A program made the translations under genes and the position numbers. A stretch of DNA of 13,671 nucleotides, taken from Bacteroidales bacterium UBA3623. GTDB lineage: Bacteria > Bacteroidota > Bacteroidia > Bacteroidales > UBA932. The stretch spans positions 1 to 13,671 of the forward strand of contig DFLI01000075.1 of the NCBI GenBank assembly GCA_002373715.1. Direction: 5' to 3'. Positions 1 to 6,458 of the stretch are shown here, in pieces. Each line of letters opens with the position of its first letter. Position 1 is the stretch's first letter. A model generated the notes under the pieces. That model was not told the origin of the DNA, searched no databases, and was given only the letters and a program-made list of their open reading frames with translations.

Positions 1-162
1 GACACCGTGAAGGAACTCCGCACCCGCAACGCTGCCAACCTGGCCGCCAAGATGCTGGAAGTGAATGAAGCCAAGCACCTGTGCAAGCGCACCCCCGTTG
101 AGAAGGAGATCGCCAAGTACATTGAACTGGCCCAGAAACTGGAGCCCGTTGTAACGTACTAA
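1..162 (+). CDS. C-terminal 53 residues of an unrecognised protein (5' end outside window)
   Basis: An open frame runs from the window edge to TAA at 160-162. The visible residues are charged and look helical, starting DTVKELRTRNAANLAAKMLE and ending KLEPVVTY. There is no membrane segment, repeat or recognisable motif, so I cannot assign a family. Codon use, rich in GCC, AAG and CTG, matches neighbouring genes, and a hairpin terminator follows within 20 bp, which supports a genuine gene end. It converges on the S9 peptidase gene on the other strand. The helical, soluble-looking tail could belong to a cytoplasmic enzyme, but that is a guess. Confidence 0.75.
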   Translation, partial: DTVKELRTRNAANLAAKMLEVNEAKHLCKRTPVEKEIAKYIELAQKLEPVVTY

Positions 163-180
163 CGTTTTAATTACAAACAG

Positions 181-214
181 AAAGCCGGCCCTTGTGGGTC
201 GGCTTTTCTTTTAT
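181..214 (+). terminator. Rho-independent terminator of the first gene
   Basis: A 10-bp stem pairs 181-190 (AAAGCCGGCC) with 197-206 (GGTCGGCTTT), with one G-T wobble and a 6-base loop. The T-rich run TTCTTTT follows on the plus strand. The convergent S9 peptidase gene on the minus strand stops at 211, so the hairpin may also end that transcript, although the minus-strand T-tract is weaker. Confidence 0.85.
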
Positions 215-2949
215 TCTGCATTCTCGTAACCGAAGTAGTAACCTTTCTTGGCGCTGGGAATACCCTGCTGCGTCATCCAGGCCGGCATGGGTGCGCCCTT
301 CAGATAATAGTCGAAGAATTCCTGCAGACGGATGGAAAGGTCTTTGCGGTTGCGGCGCTGTTTGAGGTTGTGGGCCTCGTCGTTATATTCCAGCAGCCAG
401 GCGGGTTTGCTAAGTCGCCTCAGGCCCATGAACATCTCAATGCCCTGGTACCACGGCACGGCGCCGTCGGCATCGTTGTGCATGATGAGAACGGGCGTGG
501 TTACATTGGGCAGGCGGTAGATGGGGGAGTTCTCCACATACAGCTGCCAGCCGTTCCACAGGTCCCGGCCAATACGGCTTTGCCCCTGCTCGTACTGGCC
601 CTGGCGGCTGTTGCCGGATTCCCAGCGAATGCCTCCGAAGGCCGATGTCATGTTGCTCACGGGAGCACCGGCGCCGGCGGCTTTGAACATGCCGGTGCGG
701 GTAATGAGGTAGGCCACCTGGTAGCCGCCCCAGCTCTGGCCCTGGATGGCCATGTTGTCCTTATCAATCCAGGAGTATTTGGTAAGGGATTCGGCGCCGC
801 TCACAATGCAGTTCACGGCCGATTCTCCCGGCAGCCCGCGCGTGTAAACGATATCCGGAACAAACACCACGTAGCCGCGGGATACGAAGAAGGGAATGTT
901 GATGATGGACCACATGGGCTGCACCTGGATGTGGCTGTACAGGGTTTCAGAGTTCTTCTCGTAGAAGTAAATCATTACCGGGTACTTCTTGGAGGCATCA
1001 AAGTCTTCCGGCTTGTACAGCAGGCCGTCCAGGGCGGTGCCATCGTAGGCCGTCCAGTGATAGAGTTCCACGGTGCCCCAGTTGTAGTCCTTAATCTGGG
1101 GGTTGATGGCAGTGAGTTTCTGCTCGCTCTTGCCCAGGGCGGTGGTGTAGTACACGTCCATAGGATCCCGGAAATTGCCCTTGGTGTAGGCGTACACGTT
1201 GGCTTTTTCGGCCTTCTTTACGCTGGCCCAGGTATAACCGCCGCGCACCAGGGTGCGGAAGGTTTTCTGAGGATTGCTCACCTGCACGCTGGCCAGGCCA
1301 TTCTCCTTGCTCCCGTTGTCAAACAGGCTAAGCAGGATGGTCTCATTCTGGCCGATATGGCGCTCTTCCTCGCGGTCCTTTACATTAATATAACGGTAAG
1401 TAACGCCGGCTTCGCGGCCCTGGGTAAGGCGAACGGGAGCGCTGCCGTCCAGTGGCATCTTCCAGAGGTCGTAATAGTCGTACAGAACCACGGCATTGTC
1501 TTCCTCCAGCCAGCCGGCCATGCCGTAGGCGTCCGGACGGGTGGGGTGGTCGTCCTCTTCTTCCCAGAAGTTTACGCCGGCTTCCAGGGTTTGGGTCTGG
1601 GCCGATGCAATGTTGTACACATTCCACTTAAGGGTGCTGTAATCCCACCAGAGGATGTGTTTGGCAAGAGGGGAGAGGACTACACTGGAAAGAATGCCTG
1701 TGGCAATTTCTTTCTCTCCTTCGGGGCCCTGCAGGAGCACCTGCACGGTGGGCTGGTAGTTCCACTGGGTTTCTACCGGGTTGACGGTTTTTACCTTCAG
1801 GTTATACGGGGAGTCTCCGCGGTTGCCCTGGGAGAAACGGGTGAATTTGTTGTTGTTCAAAAGCTTGATGCGATTGCCGGATAGCACCTCTGCCGGGAAG
1901 GTGCGGGCAGCGTCGCGCTGCAGGTTCACCTTCATTGCCGGGGGAATCTCATCGGCATTCCAGGTCCAGATATCCAGACCGGGCGTTTCGAAGGGTACCA
2001 GACTGGTGTCCTTGGGCGGGGCATATTCCTGCACGCCCACAAAGATGCGGCTGCCGTCATGGCTGAACCAGCCGTAGCTTTTCTCCGTGATGCCCCAGTT
2101 ATGGGGGAAGTTGGCATCGGCCCCAATTAACTTCTGCAGGCCTTTTTCGGCGGTGTACTGGTACAGGCTGCCGTGCTTGCTGCCGCTGTCCAGGGTGTCC
2201 GGTGCGCTCACAAAGAGGAAGGAACTGCCGTCTTCGTTAAAGCGCGGGGCGCTGTGCCAGGCGGTGGTGTCCTGCAGGAAGGTGGCGTTGCCATCGGCCA
2301 CTTTGTATACTCCGGCTTCCGTCTTAAACTTGCAGTGCTCCTTTACAAGGGCCAGCGTACCGCCGTCCTTGGAGAAGACGTATTGGCTGATGTGCCTTAA
2401 GGTGTCCAGGTGGCCGTCCTTGAAATAATATACGGCCACGGGGCCGCCGATATTCTTTTTCTTTCGCTCGGCCTTGGGGATGAAGGTGGTGTCGGCCGTG
2501 CTGAAGGCGAAGGCCTCCAGGGCGTGCTTACCCATCTTGTAGCCCTTTACGTTGGGGAATTTGGTGATTTCTCCGGTGGCCAGGTTCACTACGGCCAGGG
2601 AGTCTTTGGGCATATCGTCGGCCTTTTTCTTGTCTATCTTGGCCTTGCGGGTTTTCTGGAATTCGGGTTTGATGAGGCAAACGGCAAAGCGGCTGTTGTC
2701 CAGAAGGCTAACGTTGTATCCGCGGGGGATGGTAACGGTGCGACCTTTCTTGCCCATCACCTGGATGGTGAGGGTGCCGTCCCCTTCCTGGGGGTTCACT
2801 TCATAGGCAATGACGTTGCCGTCCGGAGAAAGGACGGTATTGGCGGTACTTTGCCAGCTGTCAAACACACTGTGATCCAGAGGTTTCTTCTGAGCCTGAA
2901 GGCTTAGGGTGGCGGCTACGAGGGCCGCGGTAGCAAGGATTCTTTTCAT
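211..2949 (-). CDS. Secreted S9-family (prolyl oligopeptidase type) serine peptidase
   Basis: This 912-residue protein is a predicted periplasmic serine peptidase that would cleave short peptides, probably after proline or releasing N-terminal dipeptides; the exact specificity cannot be read from sequence. Residues 1-19 form a signal peptide with a likely A-Q cleavage (SLQA|Q). The middle (roughly 30-640) is beta-rich, with repeated W/D-containing strands as expected for the beta-propeller of this family. The C-terminal alpha/beta-hydrolase domain carries the complete triad: Ser739 in GQSWGG, Asp828 in the HNDADGAVP segment, and His860 in DEAHNL. The ATG at 2949 is directly followed by the signal peptide, which fixes the start. 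The length is normal for the Bacteroidota S9 proteins of about 900 residues. It appears monocistronic, with its start 37 bp from the divergent gene at 2987. Confidence 0.95.
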   Translation of the reverse strand: MKRILATAALVAATLSLQAQKKPLDHSVFDSWQSTANTVLSPDGNVIAYEVNPQEGDGTLTIQVMGKKGRTVTIPRGYNVSLLDNSRFAVCLIKPEFQKTRKAKIDKKKADDMPKDSLAVVNLATGEITKFPNVKGYKMGKHALEAFAFSTADTTFIPKAERKKKNIGGPVAVYYFKDGHLDTLRHISQYVFSKDGGTLALVKEHCKFKTEAGVYKVADGNATFLQDTTAWHSAPRFNEDGSSFLFVSAPDTLDSGSKHGSLYQYTAEKGLQKLIGADANFPHNWGITEKSYGWFSHDGSRIFVGVQEYAPPKDTSLVPFETPGLDIWTWNADEIPPAMKVNLQRDAARTFPAEVLSGNRIKLLNNNKFTRFSQGNRGDSPYNLKVKTVNPVETQWNYQPTVQVLLQGPEGEKEIATGILSSVVLSPLAKHILWWDYSTLKWNVYNIASAQTQTLEAGVNFWEEEDDHPTRPDAYGMAGWLEEDNAVVLYDYYDLWKMPLDGSAPVRLTQGREAGVTYRYINVKDREEERHIGQNETILLSLFDNGSKENGLASVQVSNPQKTFRTLVRGGYTWASVKKAEKANVYAYTKGNFRDPMDVYYTTALGKSEQKLTAINPQIKDYNWGTVELYHWTAYDGTALDGLLYKPEDFDASKKYPVMIYFYEKNSETLYSHIQVQPMWSIINIPFFVSRGYVVFVPDIVYTRGLPGESAVNCIVSGAESLTKYSWIDKDNMAIQGQSWGGYQVAYLITRTGMFKAAGAGAPVSNMTSAFGGIRWESGNSRQGQYEQGQSRIGRDLWNGWQLYVENSPIYRLPNVTTPVLIMHNDADGAVPWYQGIEMFMGLRRLSKPAWLLEYNDEAHNLKQRRNRKDLSIRLQEFFDYYLKGAPMPAWMTQQGIPSAKKGYYFGYENAE

Positions 2950-2953
2950 GCCG

Positions 2954-2961
2954 CTAATATA
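2954..2961 (-). promoter_or_regulatory. Possible -7 element of the S9 peptidase gene (variant)
   Basis: Read on the minus strand this is TATATTAG, one mismatch from TAnnTTTG. Exactly four bases (CGGC) separate it from the ATG at 2949, the same spacing as for the genes at 2987 and 7826, so transcription would begin at or next to the start codon. No convincing -33 TTG is visible. The call rests on spacing and the short divergent gap. Confidence 0.4.
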
Positions 2962-2974
2962 AGGATTATTCTTG

Positions 2975-2982
2975 TATCTTTG
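2975..2982 (+). promoter_or_regulatory. -7 promoter element TATCTTTG for the gene at 2987
   Basis: An exact match to the Bacteroidota -7 consensus TAnnTTTG, ending four bases before the ATG at 2987. Initiation usually lies a few bases downstream of this element, so the predicted transcript is leaderless or nearly so. No good -33 TTG is seen. Confidence 0.7.
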
Positions 2983-2986
2983 CAGT

Positions 2987-3313
2987 ATGCATCCGAAGTT
3001 TGTACTGGTTTCTTTACCGTCCTCCCCACGCGTGGGAACTTTCGTGTACGGCCTGGTGGGCCAGCACGAAGAATTGGTACGTGCCTACGAGCAGGTTCAC
3101 GGCTACTGCAAGGTGCATGGGGGCGGCTGGTACCAAAAAGACGATGCCGCCCGCACCATGGTCCTGTACGGCAGTTCCGGAGACTACGGAGAGCCCCGTC
3201 TGGCCTTTTTGAACCGCATTCCCAGCGAGTTACGAGAGTACACTTTCTACTTCTCCCCGGGCTGGAATCTGCCGCCCAATCCGCTGGACCTGCAGGACGT
3301 GGAATGGATTTGA
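2987..3313 (+). CDS. Small conserved-looking protein of unknown function
   Basis: A 108-residue soluble protein with no signal peptide or membrane segment. It is rich in aromatics and glycine (GGGWYQKDD near residues 45-53, VLYGSSGDYGEP near 60-71, YTFYFSPGWNLPP near the end), suggesting a compact beta-rich fold. I do not recognise a family. The frame can be extended back to a TTG at 2972, but that would place the start inside the TATCTTTG promoter element, so the ATG at 2987 is preferred. The gene diverges from the S9 peptidase across 37 bp and is followed 81 bp later by tRNA-Asp, which has its own promoter. The exact promoter and uniform codon use support a real gene. Confidence 0.75.
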   Translation: MHPKFVLVSLPSSPRVGTFVYGLVGQHEELVRAYEQVHGYCKVHGGGWYQKDDAARTMVLYGSSGDYGEPRLAFLNRIPSELREYTFYFSPGWNLPPNPLDLQDVEWI

Positions 3314-3333
3314 AAAAATTTTTTGGAAAGGTA

Positions 3334-3363
3334 TTGCAGATTCAGAATTTGTTTGTACCTTTG
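3334..3363 (+). promoter_or_regulatory. Promoter of tRNA-Asp (TTG-N19-TACCTTTG)
   Basis: A -33 TTG at 3334-3336, a 19-bp spacer and a perfect -7 TACCTTTG at 3356-3363 make this the clearest full Bacteroidota housekeeping promoter in the window. It lies 31 bp before the mature tRNA 5' end, leaving a short 5' leader for RNase P removal. Confidence 0.85.
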
Positions 3364-3394
3364 CAATCCCGAAAGGGAAGTTCACTGAAAACTT

Positions 3395-3469
3395 GGTGCG
3401 GTAGTTCAGTCGGTTTAGAATACCGGCCTGTCACGCCGGGGGTCGCGAGTTCGAGCCTCGTCCGCACCG
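3395..3469 (+). tRNA. tRNA-Asp (anticodon GTC)
   Basis: A complete cloverleaf can be drawn. Acceptor arms GGTGCGG (3395-3401) and CCGCACC (3462-3468) pair perfectly. The anticodon stem CCGGC/GCCGG (3423-3427 and 3435-3439) encloses the loop CTGTCAC with anticodon GTC at 3430-3432. The T arm is GCGAG-TTCGAGC-CTCGT (3445-3461), with one wobble. The discriminator base is G (3469), as expected for tRNA-Asp. The CCA end is not encoded. A dedicated promoter precedes it and a long hairpin terminator begins 2 bp after it. Confidence 0.97.
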
Positions 3470-3470
3470 C
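3451..3470 (+). repeat. 20-bp direct repeat, copy 1 (3' end of tRNA-Asp)
   Basis: TCGAGCCTCGTCCGCACCGC covers the T-loop, the 3' T-stem strand, the 3' acceptor strand, the discriminator base and one flanking base of the tRNA. An exact copy lies at 3622-3641, 171 bp downstream. Confidence 0.9.
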
Positions 3471-3515
3471 AAGAATGGAGTTTAGCCATCTGGCTAGACT
3501 CCATTCTTTAGTTTT
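3471..3515 (+). terminator. Rho-independent terminator after tRNA-Asp
   Basis: A 17-bp stem pairs 3471-3487 with 3492-3508, with one T-G wobble, closed by the 4-base loop ATCT, and is followed by TTAGTTTTC. It starts immediately after the tRNA and clearly ends its transcript. The near-perfect symmetry suggests it may work in both directions. Confidence 0.85.
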
Positions 3516-3621
3516 CGGCGACTCGAACTGAGACCCCAGCCCCCGAGGGGCAGCTGCCGCAGGCAGCGGGGGTAACGTGTATGTCCGCGAGGGCCGAAGG
3601 CCCCTGCCCGCGCTAGCGGGC

Positions 3622-3641
3622 TCGAGCCTCGTCCGCACCGC
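3622..3641 (+). repeat. 20-bp direct repeat, copy 2 (att-like copy of the tRNA-Asp 3' end)
   Basis: Identical over 20 bases to 3451-3470. The bases just before it (AGCGGGC against GCGAGTT in the tRNA) are only partly similar, so the exact copy begins inside the T loop. This is the form left when an element integrates at a tRNA 3' end. No integrase or cargo gene lies between the copies. Confidence 0.8.
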
Positions 3642-3719
3642 CTGACTTCCTTGCCGGCGCCCTGCTGGGCGCATCGTCGCTTCGCTCCTCCAATTCCACC
3701 GCACATTATACCCTCTCGG

Positions 3720-3748
3720 TCCAACGGTCCAGAGAGTGGGACGTTGGG
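3720..3748. repeat. 29-bp hairpin repeat, copy 1
   Basis: The unit starts TCCAACGGTCC and ends GGGACGTTGGG. CCAAC-GTCC (3721-3730, with G3726 bulged) pairs with GGACGTTGG (3739-3747) around the loop AGAGAGTG. An exact second copy begins 52 bp later. It lies downstream of the DUF1295 gene on the minus strand and resembles an extragenic palindromic repeat. Confidence 0.85.
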
Positions 3749-3771
3749 TACGAAAATCGGCCCAAAAGTGA

Positions 3772-3800
3772 TCCAACGGTCCAGAGAGTGGGACGTTGGG
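3772..3800. repeat. 29-bp hairpin repeat, copy 2
   Basis: An exact copy of 3720-3748, separated from it by the 23-bp segment 3749-3771. It ends 6 bp from the stop codon (3807-3809) of the minus-strand DUF1295 gene, so its hairpin could act as that operon's terminator or 3' stabiliser, although the bases after it are only modestly T-rich. Confidence 0.85.
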
Positions 3801-3806
3801 CAGGGG

Positions 3807-4754
3807 TTAGGCGGTGTATTTCTTTCCGGGGAAGAAGCGGGGGACGCTCTGGCAGTACTTTTCGTACTCGGGGTACTTTCCGCCGCTGATTTCTTCGGCC
3901 AGCGAGGAACTGCCCTGGAAGAGGACAATGAGGAGCAGGGCGCCAATGATGCTCCAGTTGAAGAGGCCCATGCCAGCGCCGATGGAGAACACGTAGAATG
4001 CCACCCATGTACCCTGCTCGGCGAAATAATTGGGATGGCGGCTGCGACCCCAAAGACCGGTGGTGTTGAAACCTTTGTTATAAGGTGCAGGCAGTTCTTC
4101 AAGCTTCTTGCCCTCGTTAAGCATAGCCCATTTCTTGGTCTGGAAGGCCCACTGCTGCTCATCGGCAATGGTTTCCCAGATGATGAAGCCCAGCATCAGG
4201 ACTGCTGCAAGGCAATCCACCCAGGTGAAGGGCGTGTCCGAGGACATGGCAACCAGCGCAGGGAAGGTGGTCATGAGAACCAGCGCATTCTGATAGATGG
4301 ATATGAAGCCCAGGTCAAAGGCAGTCCAGGCCCAGCGCTTGCGGAAGGCGGGACCGGAGCGGACAATAGCCCATCGGTAGTCTTCTACGCCTTCCCAGAA
4401 TTTGAGTTTGTAGGCCCCCTTCCGTGCGAAATTGAAGGTGAGCCGAATCCCCCACAGCGTTGCCAGAATGGCCATCACAACCAGCCGGGTGCTCATCCCG
4501 CCCTTGGCGGCAATCACCCAGGTGTAGGCAATGGGCAGCAGGCTCCAGAGCTTATCCATCTGGCTGTTATTGCCGGTAAGTTCTCCAACAATAAAGCAGA
4601 AAGCGGCGCTGCAAGCGGCAATAATACCCAGTATCTTCAGCGTTTCAAGCTGGGTTTCGTTCAAGGCGGGGCCCACTGTGAAATATAACACGGGGCAAAC
4701 GATGATGGACAGCGCCAGTAGCGTGGCCATCAGGGGAATGTTCATTTTCTTCAT
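3807..4754 (-). CDS. DUF1295 / steroid 5-alpha-reductase-like integral membrane protein
   Basis: This 315-residue polytopic membrane protein has about seven hydrophobic stretches: near residues 8-27, 40-57, 70-84, 90-107, 148-168, 182-198 and 247-283 (the last possibly two helices). The C-terminal half holds the family hallmark GLWGRSRHPNYFAEQ at about 233-247, typical of DUF1295 and related steroid 5-alpha-reductase / isoprenylcysteine methyltransferase-like proteins, in which this region binds NAD(P)H or S-adenosylmethionine. Substrate and cofactor are unknown. It is the last gene of a three-gene operon, starting one base after the stop of the PCMD gene (TGA-T-ATG). A second Met at residue 4 is an alternative start. 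The length is within the usual family range, slightly long. Confidence 0.9.
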   Translation of the reverse strand: MKKMNIPLMATLLALSIIVCPVLYFTVGPALNETQLETLKILGIIAACSAAFCFIVGELTGNNSQMDKLWSLLPIAYTWVIAAKGGMSTRLVVMAILATLWGIRLTFNFARKGAYKLKFWEGVEDYRWAIVRSGPAFRKRWAWTAFDLGFISIYQNALVLMTTFPALVAMSSDTPFTWVDCLAAVLMLGFIIWETIADEQQWAFQTKKWAMLNEGKKLEELPAPYNKGFNTTGLWGRSRHPNYFAEQGTWVAFYVFSIGAGMGLFNWSIIGALLLIVLFQGSSSLAEEISGGKYPEYEKYCQSVPRFFPGKKYTA

Positions 4755-4755
4755 A

Positions 4756-5505
4756 TCAGTAGTTGAATTGGAGTTCGTCTACGTAGAGGACGGTGTTGCT
4801 ACTGCCGGTGTAATATTCGCCCAGCATGCTGGAAAGGATGCTGATGCCCACAAAGGTAGGGGTGGCATCCCGCTTGTATTCGATGGGAATCTCAAAGTGG
4901 ACGTAGCCGTTGGTTGTTTGGGTTAATTTCAGCACGCCCCTGCCTATAAAATGAGGGTCTGCTTCCGGCACATAGTGACCTTTGGTGGTGACAAGGCGCA
5001 GCACTTTGGGCCAGTCGTACAAGGCCACTTCAATTTGGCCGATGTCCGTTTTCCCCTTCATGGACAGATAAGGCTCCTTGGCATAGTCCACCACGCCAGG
5101 CAGATAATGATAATATCCCGACAGGCTCTTGGGACGTCCTTTGAAGGGCGTTCCGTTGTCCATTTCAATCCCGGAGAAGTTCACGAGGCGGATAAAATGG
5201 CCGGTATAAAGACTGCCGGCAGCAAAAGTCCAGGTCACTTTCCGGCTTACAATCTTGGCGGCCGCCTTGCCGGGTCCGGAAACTGCCACGTGCTCATACT
5301 CCGGTGTAGTGGAATTGATGCCCAAAACCTTCATGGCGCCGTTAGCAGTGGCCCATACACGCTGCTCTTCGCTGGCATTTTTGGGATAAGGATTCCAGGT
5401 ACGCCCTTGTTTGGACCAGGTATCCAGGTTCATATTGTAAAGCTGCTGCGCCTGAAGGGCCTGGCACAGGCAAAGGATAGCTAAGAAAATGGATGTTTTT
5501 TTCAT
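4756..5505 (-). CDS. Secreted PCMD-domain (putative carbohydrate metabolism domain) protein
   Basis: A 249-residue exported protein. Residues 1-19 are a signal peptide ending CQALQA|Q. The mature part begins YNMNLDTW and contains WATANGAMK (about 51-59), AAAKIVSRKV, FAAGSLYTGHF (about 95-105), then GTPFKGRPKSLSGYYHY (about 118-134), and ends in a beta-strand-rich tail (VLYVDELQFNY). The tW...WATAN...AGSLYTG.F...PF..RP..L.GYY order matches Bacteroidota PCMD proteins, which are predicted to be extracytoplasmic, beta-sandwich and carbohydrate-related. No catalytic residues can be named. It has no lipobox, so it is probably periplasmic. It starts two bases after the stop of the AraC-type gene (TAG-TT-ATG), implying translational coupling. 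Confidence 0.8.
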   Translation of the reverse strand: MKKTSIFLAILCLCQALQAQQLYNMNLDTWSKQGRTWNPYPKNASEEQRVWATANGAMKVLGINSTTPEYEHVAVSGPGKAAAKIVSRKVTWTFAAGSLYTGHFIRLVNFSGIEMDNGTPFKGRPKSLSGYYHYLPGVVDYAKEPYLSMKGKTDIGQIEVALYDWPKVLRLVTTKGHYVPEADPHFIGRGVLKLTQTTNGYVHFEIPIEYKRDATPTFVGISILSSMLGEYYTGSSNTVLYVDELQFNY

Positions 5506-5507
5506 AA

Positions 5508-6425
5508 CTATGAATTAGATTGAAATACCCTGAGTGAGGCACGGTAGTCCGAAGGAGACATGCCCACTGCCCGCTTGAAGTATCGGCCAAAGAGGGACTG
5601 GCTGGGGAAATTAAGATCAAATGCTATTTGCTGAATAGTGTTGACGGTTGAAGACAATTGTGCCTTGGCTTCCAGAATAATGTAATCTTCAATCCACTTC
5701 AAGGCCGATTTCCCGCTGGCTTTCTTGACAAGCGTGGTCATGTATTTTGCTGTTATGTTCATCTTATCGGCATAAAAACCCACTTCGTGCTGTTCCTTGT
5801 AATGGAGATTCAGAAGCTGCAGAAACTGCATCATTACTTCCCCCTGGCGCTGACCTGTTTCTTTTTCGGGAGAAGAGGGGTTGATGATCCGATAGGACAA
5901 TAGATAGAATAACCTTGCTACAAGGCCGAAAATTTCCTCCATACCGGGGCTGTTGTCACTGCTCAGTATCAGGTTGTGTGACAGGTCTGTAAGGGAACGG
6001 AATACGCTTGCCGTCTTTTCATCCAACTGGTAAATGGGGTTGATTTGCACATTCCTGAGGAAAAGATAGGCGTCTCCAATGTTGATACGGGACAGGAAGC
6101 GCTCTGACAAGACCAAAAAGGTGGCCTTGAAGTCCTCGTCTACCTTTTGGGATACCACAATTTGTGAGGGAAGTGCTATCAGGAGAGAGTTTTTCCGAAG
6201 ATGGATGGAGCGCAAGTTAACGGCCCCATAACCGTTGCCCTGGTGACAGAGTACCACCAGGACTTGTTTGAGCTTATACGGCTCCCAGCGGCCACTGAAT
6301 TTGGGGTTGTGAAGAATAAGGATATCATCCTGAAAGTTTCCCCACCATTCTGTACGGGTCAAATCTATTCTGGACATCTGGAGATGGTCCAGCTGCTTTT
6401 GGTTGAGCTTTTCATTTTGGCTCAT
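5508..6425 (-). CDS. AraC-family transcriptional regulator
   Basis: A 305-residue regulator with an N-terminal cupin-like ligand-binding region (about 30-150) and a C-terminal AraC-type double helix-turn-helix (about 203-300). In the latter, the first helix-turn-helix covers VGFYADKMNITAKYMTTLVK and the second covers TIQQIAFDLNFPSQSLFGRY, followed by the typical FKRAVGMSPSDYR end. An upstream TTG at 6458 would add 11 residues but lies at or before the putative promoter, so the ATG at 6425 is chosen. It is the first gene of an operon with the PCMD and DUF1295 genes (gaps of 2 and 1 bp), which are its most likely targets. An inverted repeat in the upstream gap is a candidate operator. The ligand is unknown. 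Confidence 0.92.
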   Translation of the reverse strand: MSQNEKLNQKQLDHLQMSRIDLTRTEWWGNFQDDILILHNPKFSGRWEPYKLKQVLVVLCHQGNGYGAVNLRSIHLRKNSLLIALPSQIVVSQKVDEDFKATFLVLSERFLSRINIGDAYLFLRNVQINPIYQLDEKTASVFRSLTDLSHNLILSSDNSPGMEEIFGLVARLFYLLSYRIINPSSPEKETGQRQGEVMMQFLQLLNLHYKEQHEVGFYADKMNITAKYMTTLVKKASGKSALKWIEDYIILEAKAQLSSTVNTIQQIAFDLNFPSQSLFGRYFKRAVGMSPSDYRASLRVFQSNS

Positions 6426-6445
6426 GGGCTTGCACAATTTTTCTG

Positions 6446-6453
6446 CGAAATTA
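6446..6453 (-). promoter_or_regulatory. Possible -7 element of the AraC-type operon (TAATTTCG)
   Basis: The minus-strand reading TAATTTCG differs from TAnnTTTG at one base. It lies 20 bp before the ATG at 6425. No -33 TTG at the right distance is seen, as would suit an activator-dependent or autoregulated promoter. Confidence 0.35.
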
Positions 6454-6458
6454 AGCAA

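Larger units (their letters stand above)
3509..3806. other. Gene-free, hairpin-rich intergenic region
   Basis: No credible coding sequence lies in this stretch; frames crossing it on the minus strand run through the antisense of the tRNA. It contains a chain of short GC-rich hairpins: CCCC/GGGG at 3541-3550, GCTGCC/GGCAGC at 3553-3567, GGGCC/GGCCC at 3591-3603, CCCGC/GCGGG at 3607-3620 and GCGCCC/GGGCGC at 3657-3672. It also holds the second copy of the tRNA-Asp 3' end (3622-3641) and two 29-bp hairpin repeats. The segment 3520-3537, read on the minus strand, is GGGGTCTCAGTTCGAGTC and resembles a tRNA variable-loop/T-arm in inverted orientation. The region looks like a decayed insertion or extragenic repeat cluster. 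Confidence 0.65.

Noticed and set aside
370..1884. 504-codon open frame on the plus strand opposite the S9 peptidase gene
   Set aside because: It lies wholly antisense to a well-supported peptidase with an intact triad. The translation shows no domain and reflects codon bias of the opposite strand.
2949..3313. Toxin-antitoxin or defence role for the small gene next to the peptidase
   Set aside because: No partner gene is adjacent in the same direction, no toxin motif is visible, and the neighbouring peptidase is an ordinary secreted enzyme.
3342..3776. Minus-strand open frame of 144 codons across the tRNA and repeats
   Set aside because: Its translation includes the antisense of tRNA-Asp (the familiar spurious VRTRLELATPGVTGRYSK-type string) and the hairpin repeats, so it is not a gene.
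3720..3800. Possible CRISPR array from two 29-bp repeats
   Set aside because: There are only two units with a single 23-bp spacer, each unit is a strong hairpin, and no cas gene is nearby.
3651..4688. 345-codon open frame on the plus strand opposite DUF1295
   Set aside because: It is antisense to a clear membrane protein gene and starts inside the repeat region, with no promoter or family resemblance.
6426..6458. Longer N-terminus for the AraC-type regulator from the TTG at 6458
   Set aside because: It would overlap or precede the putative -7 box. The internal ATG at 6425 gives a normal-length family member.
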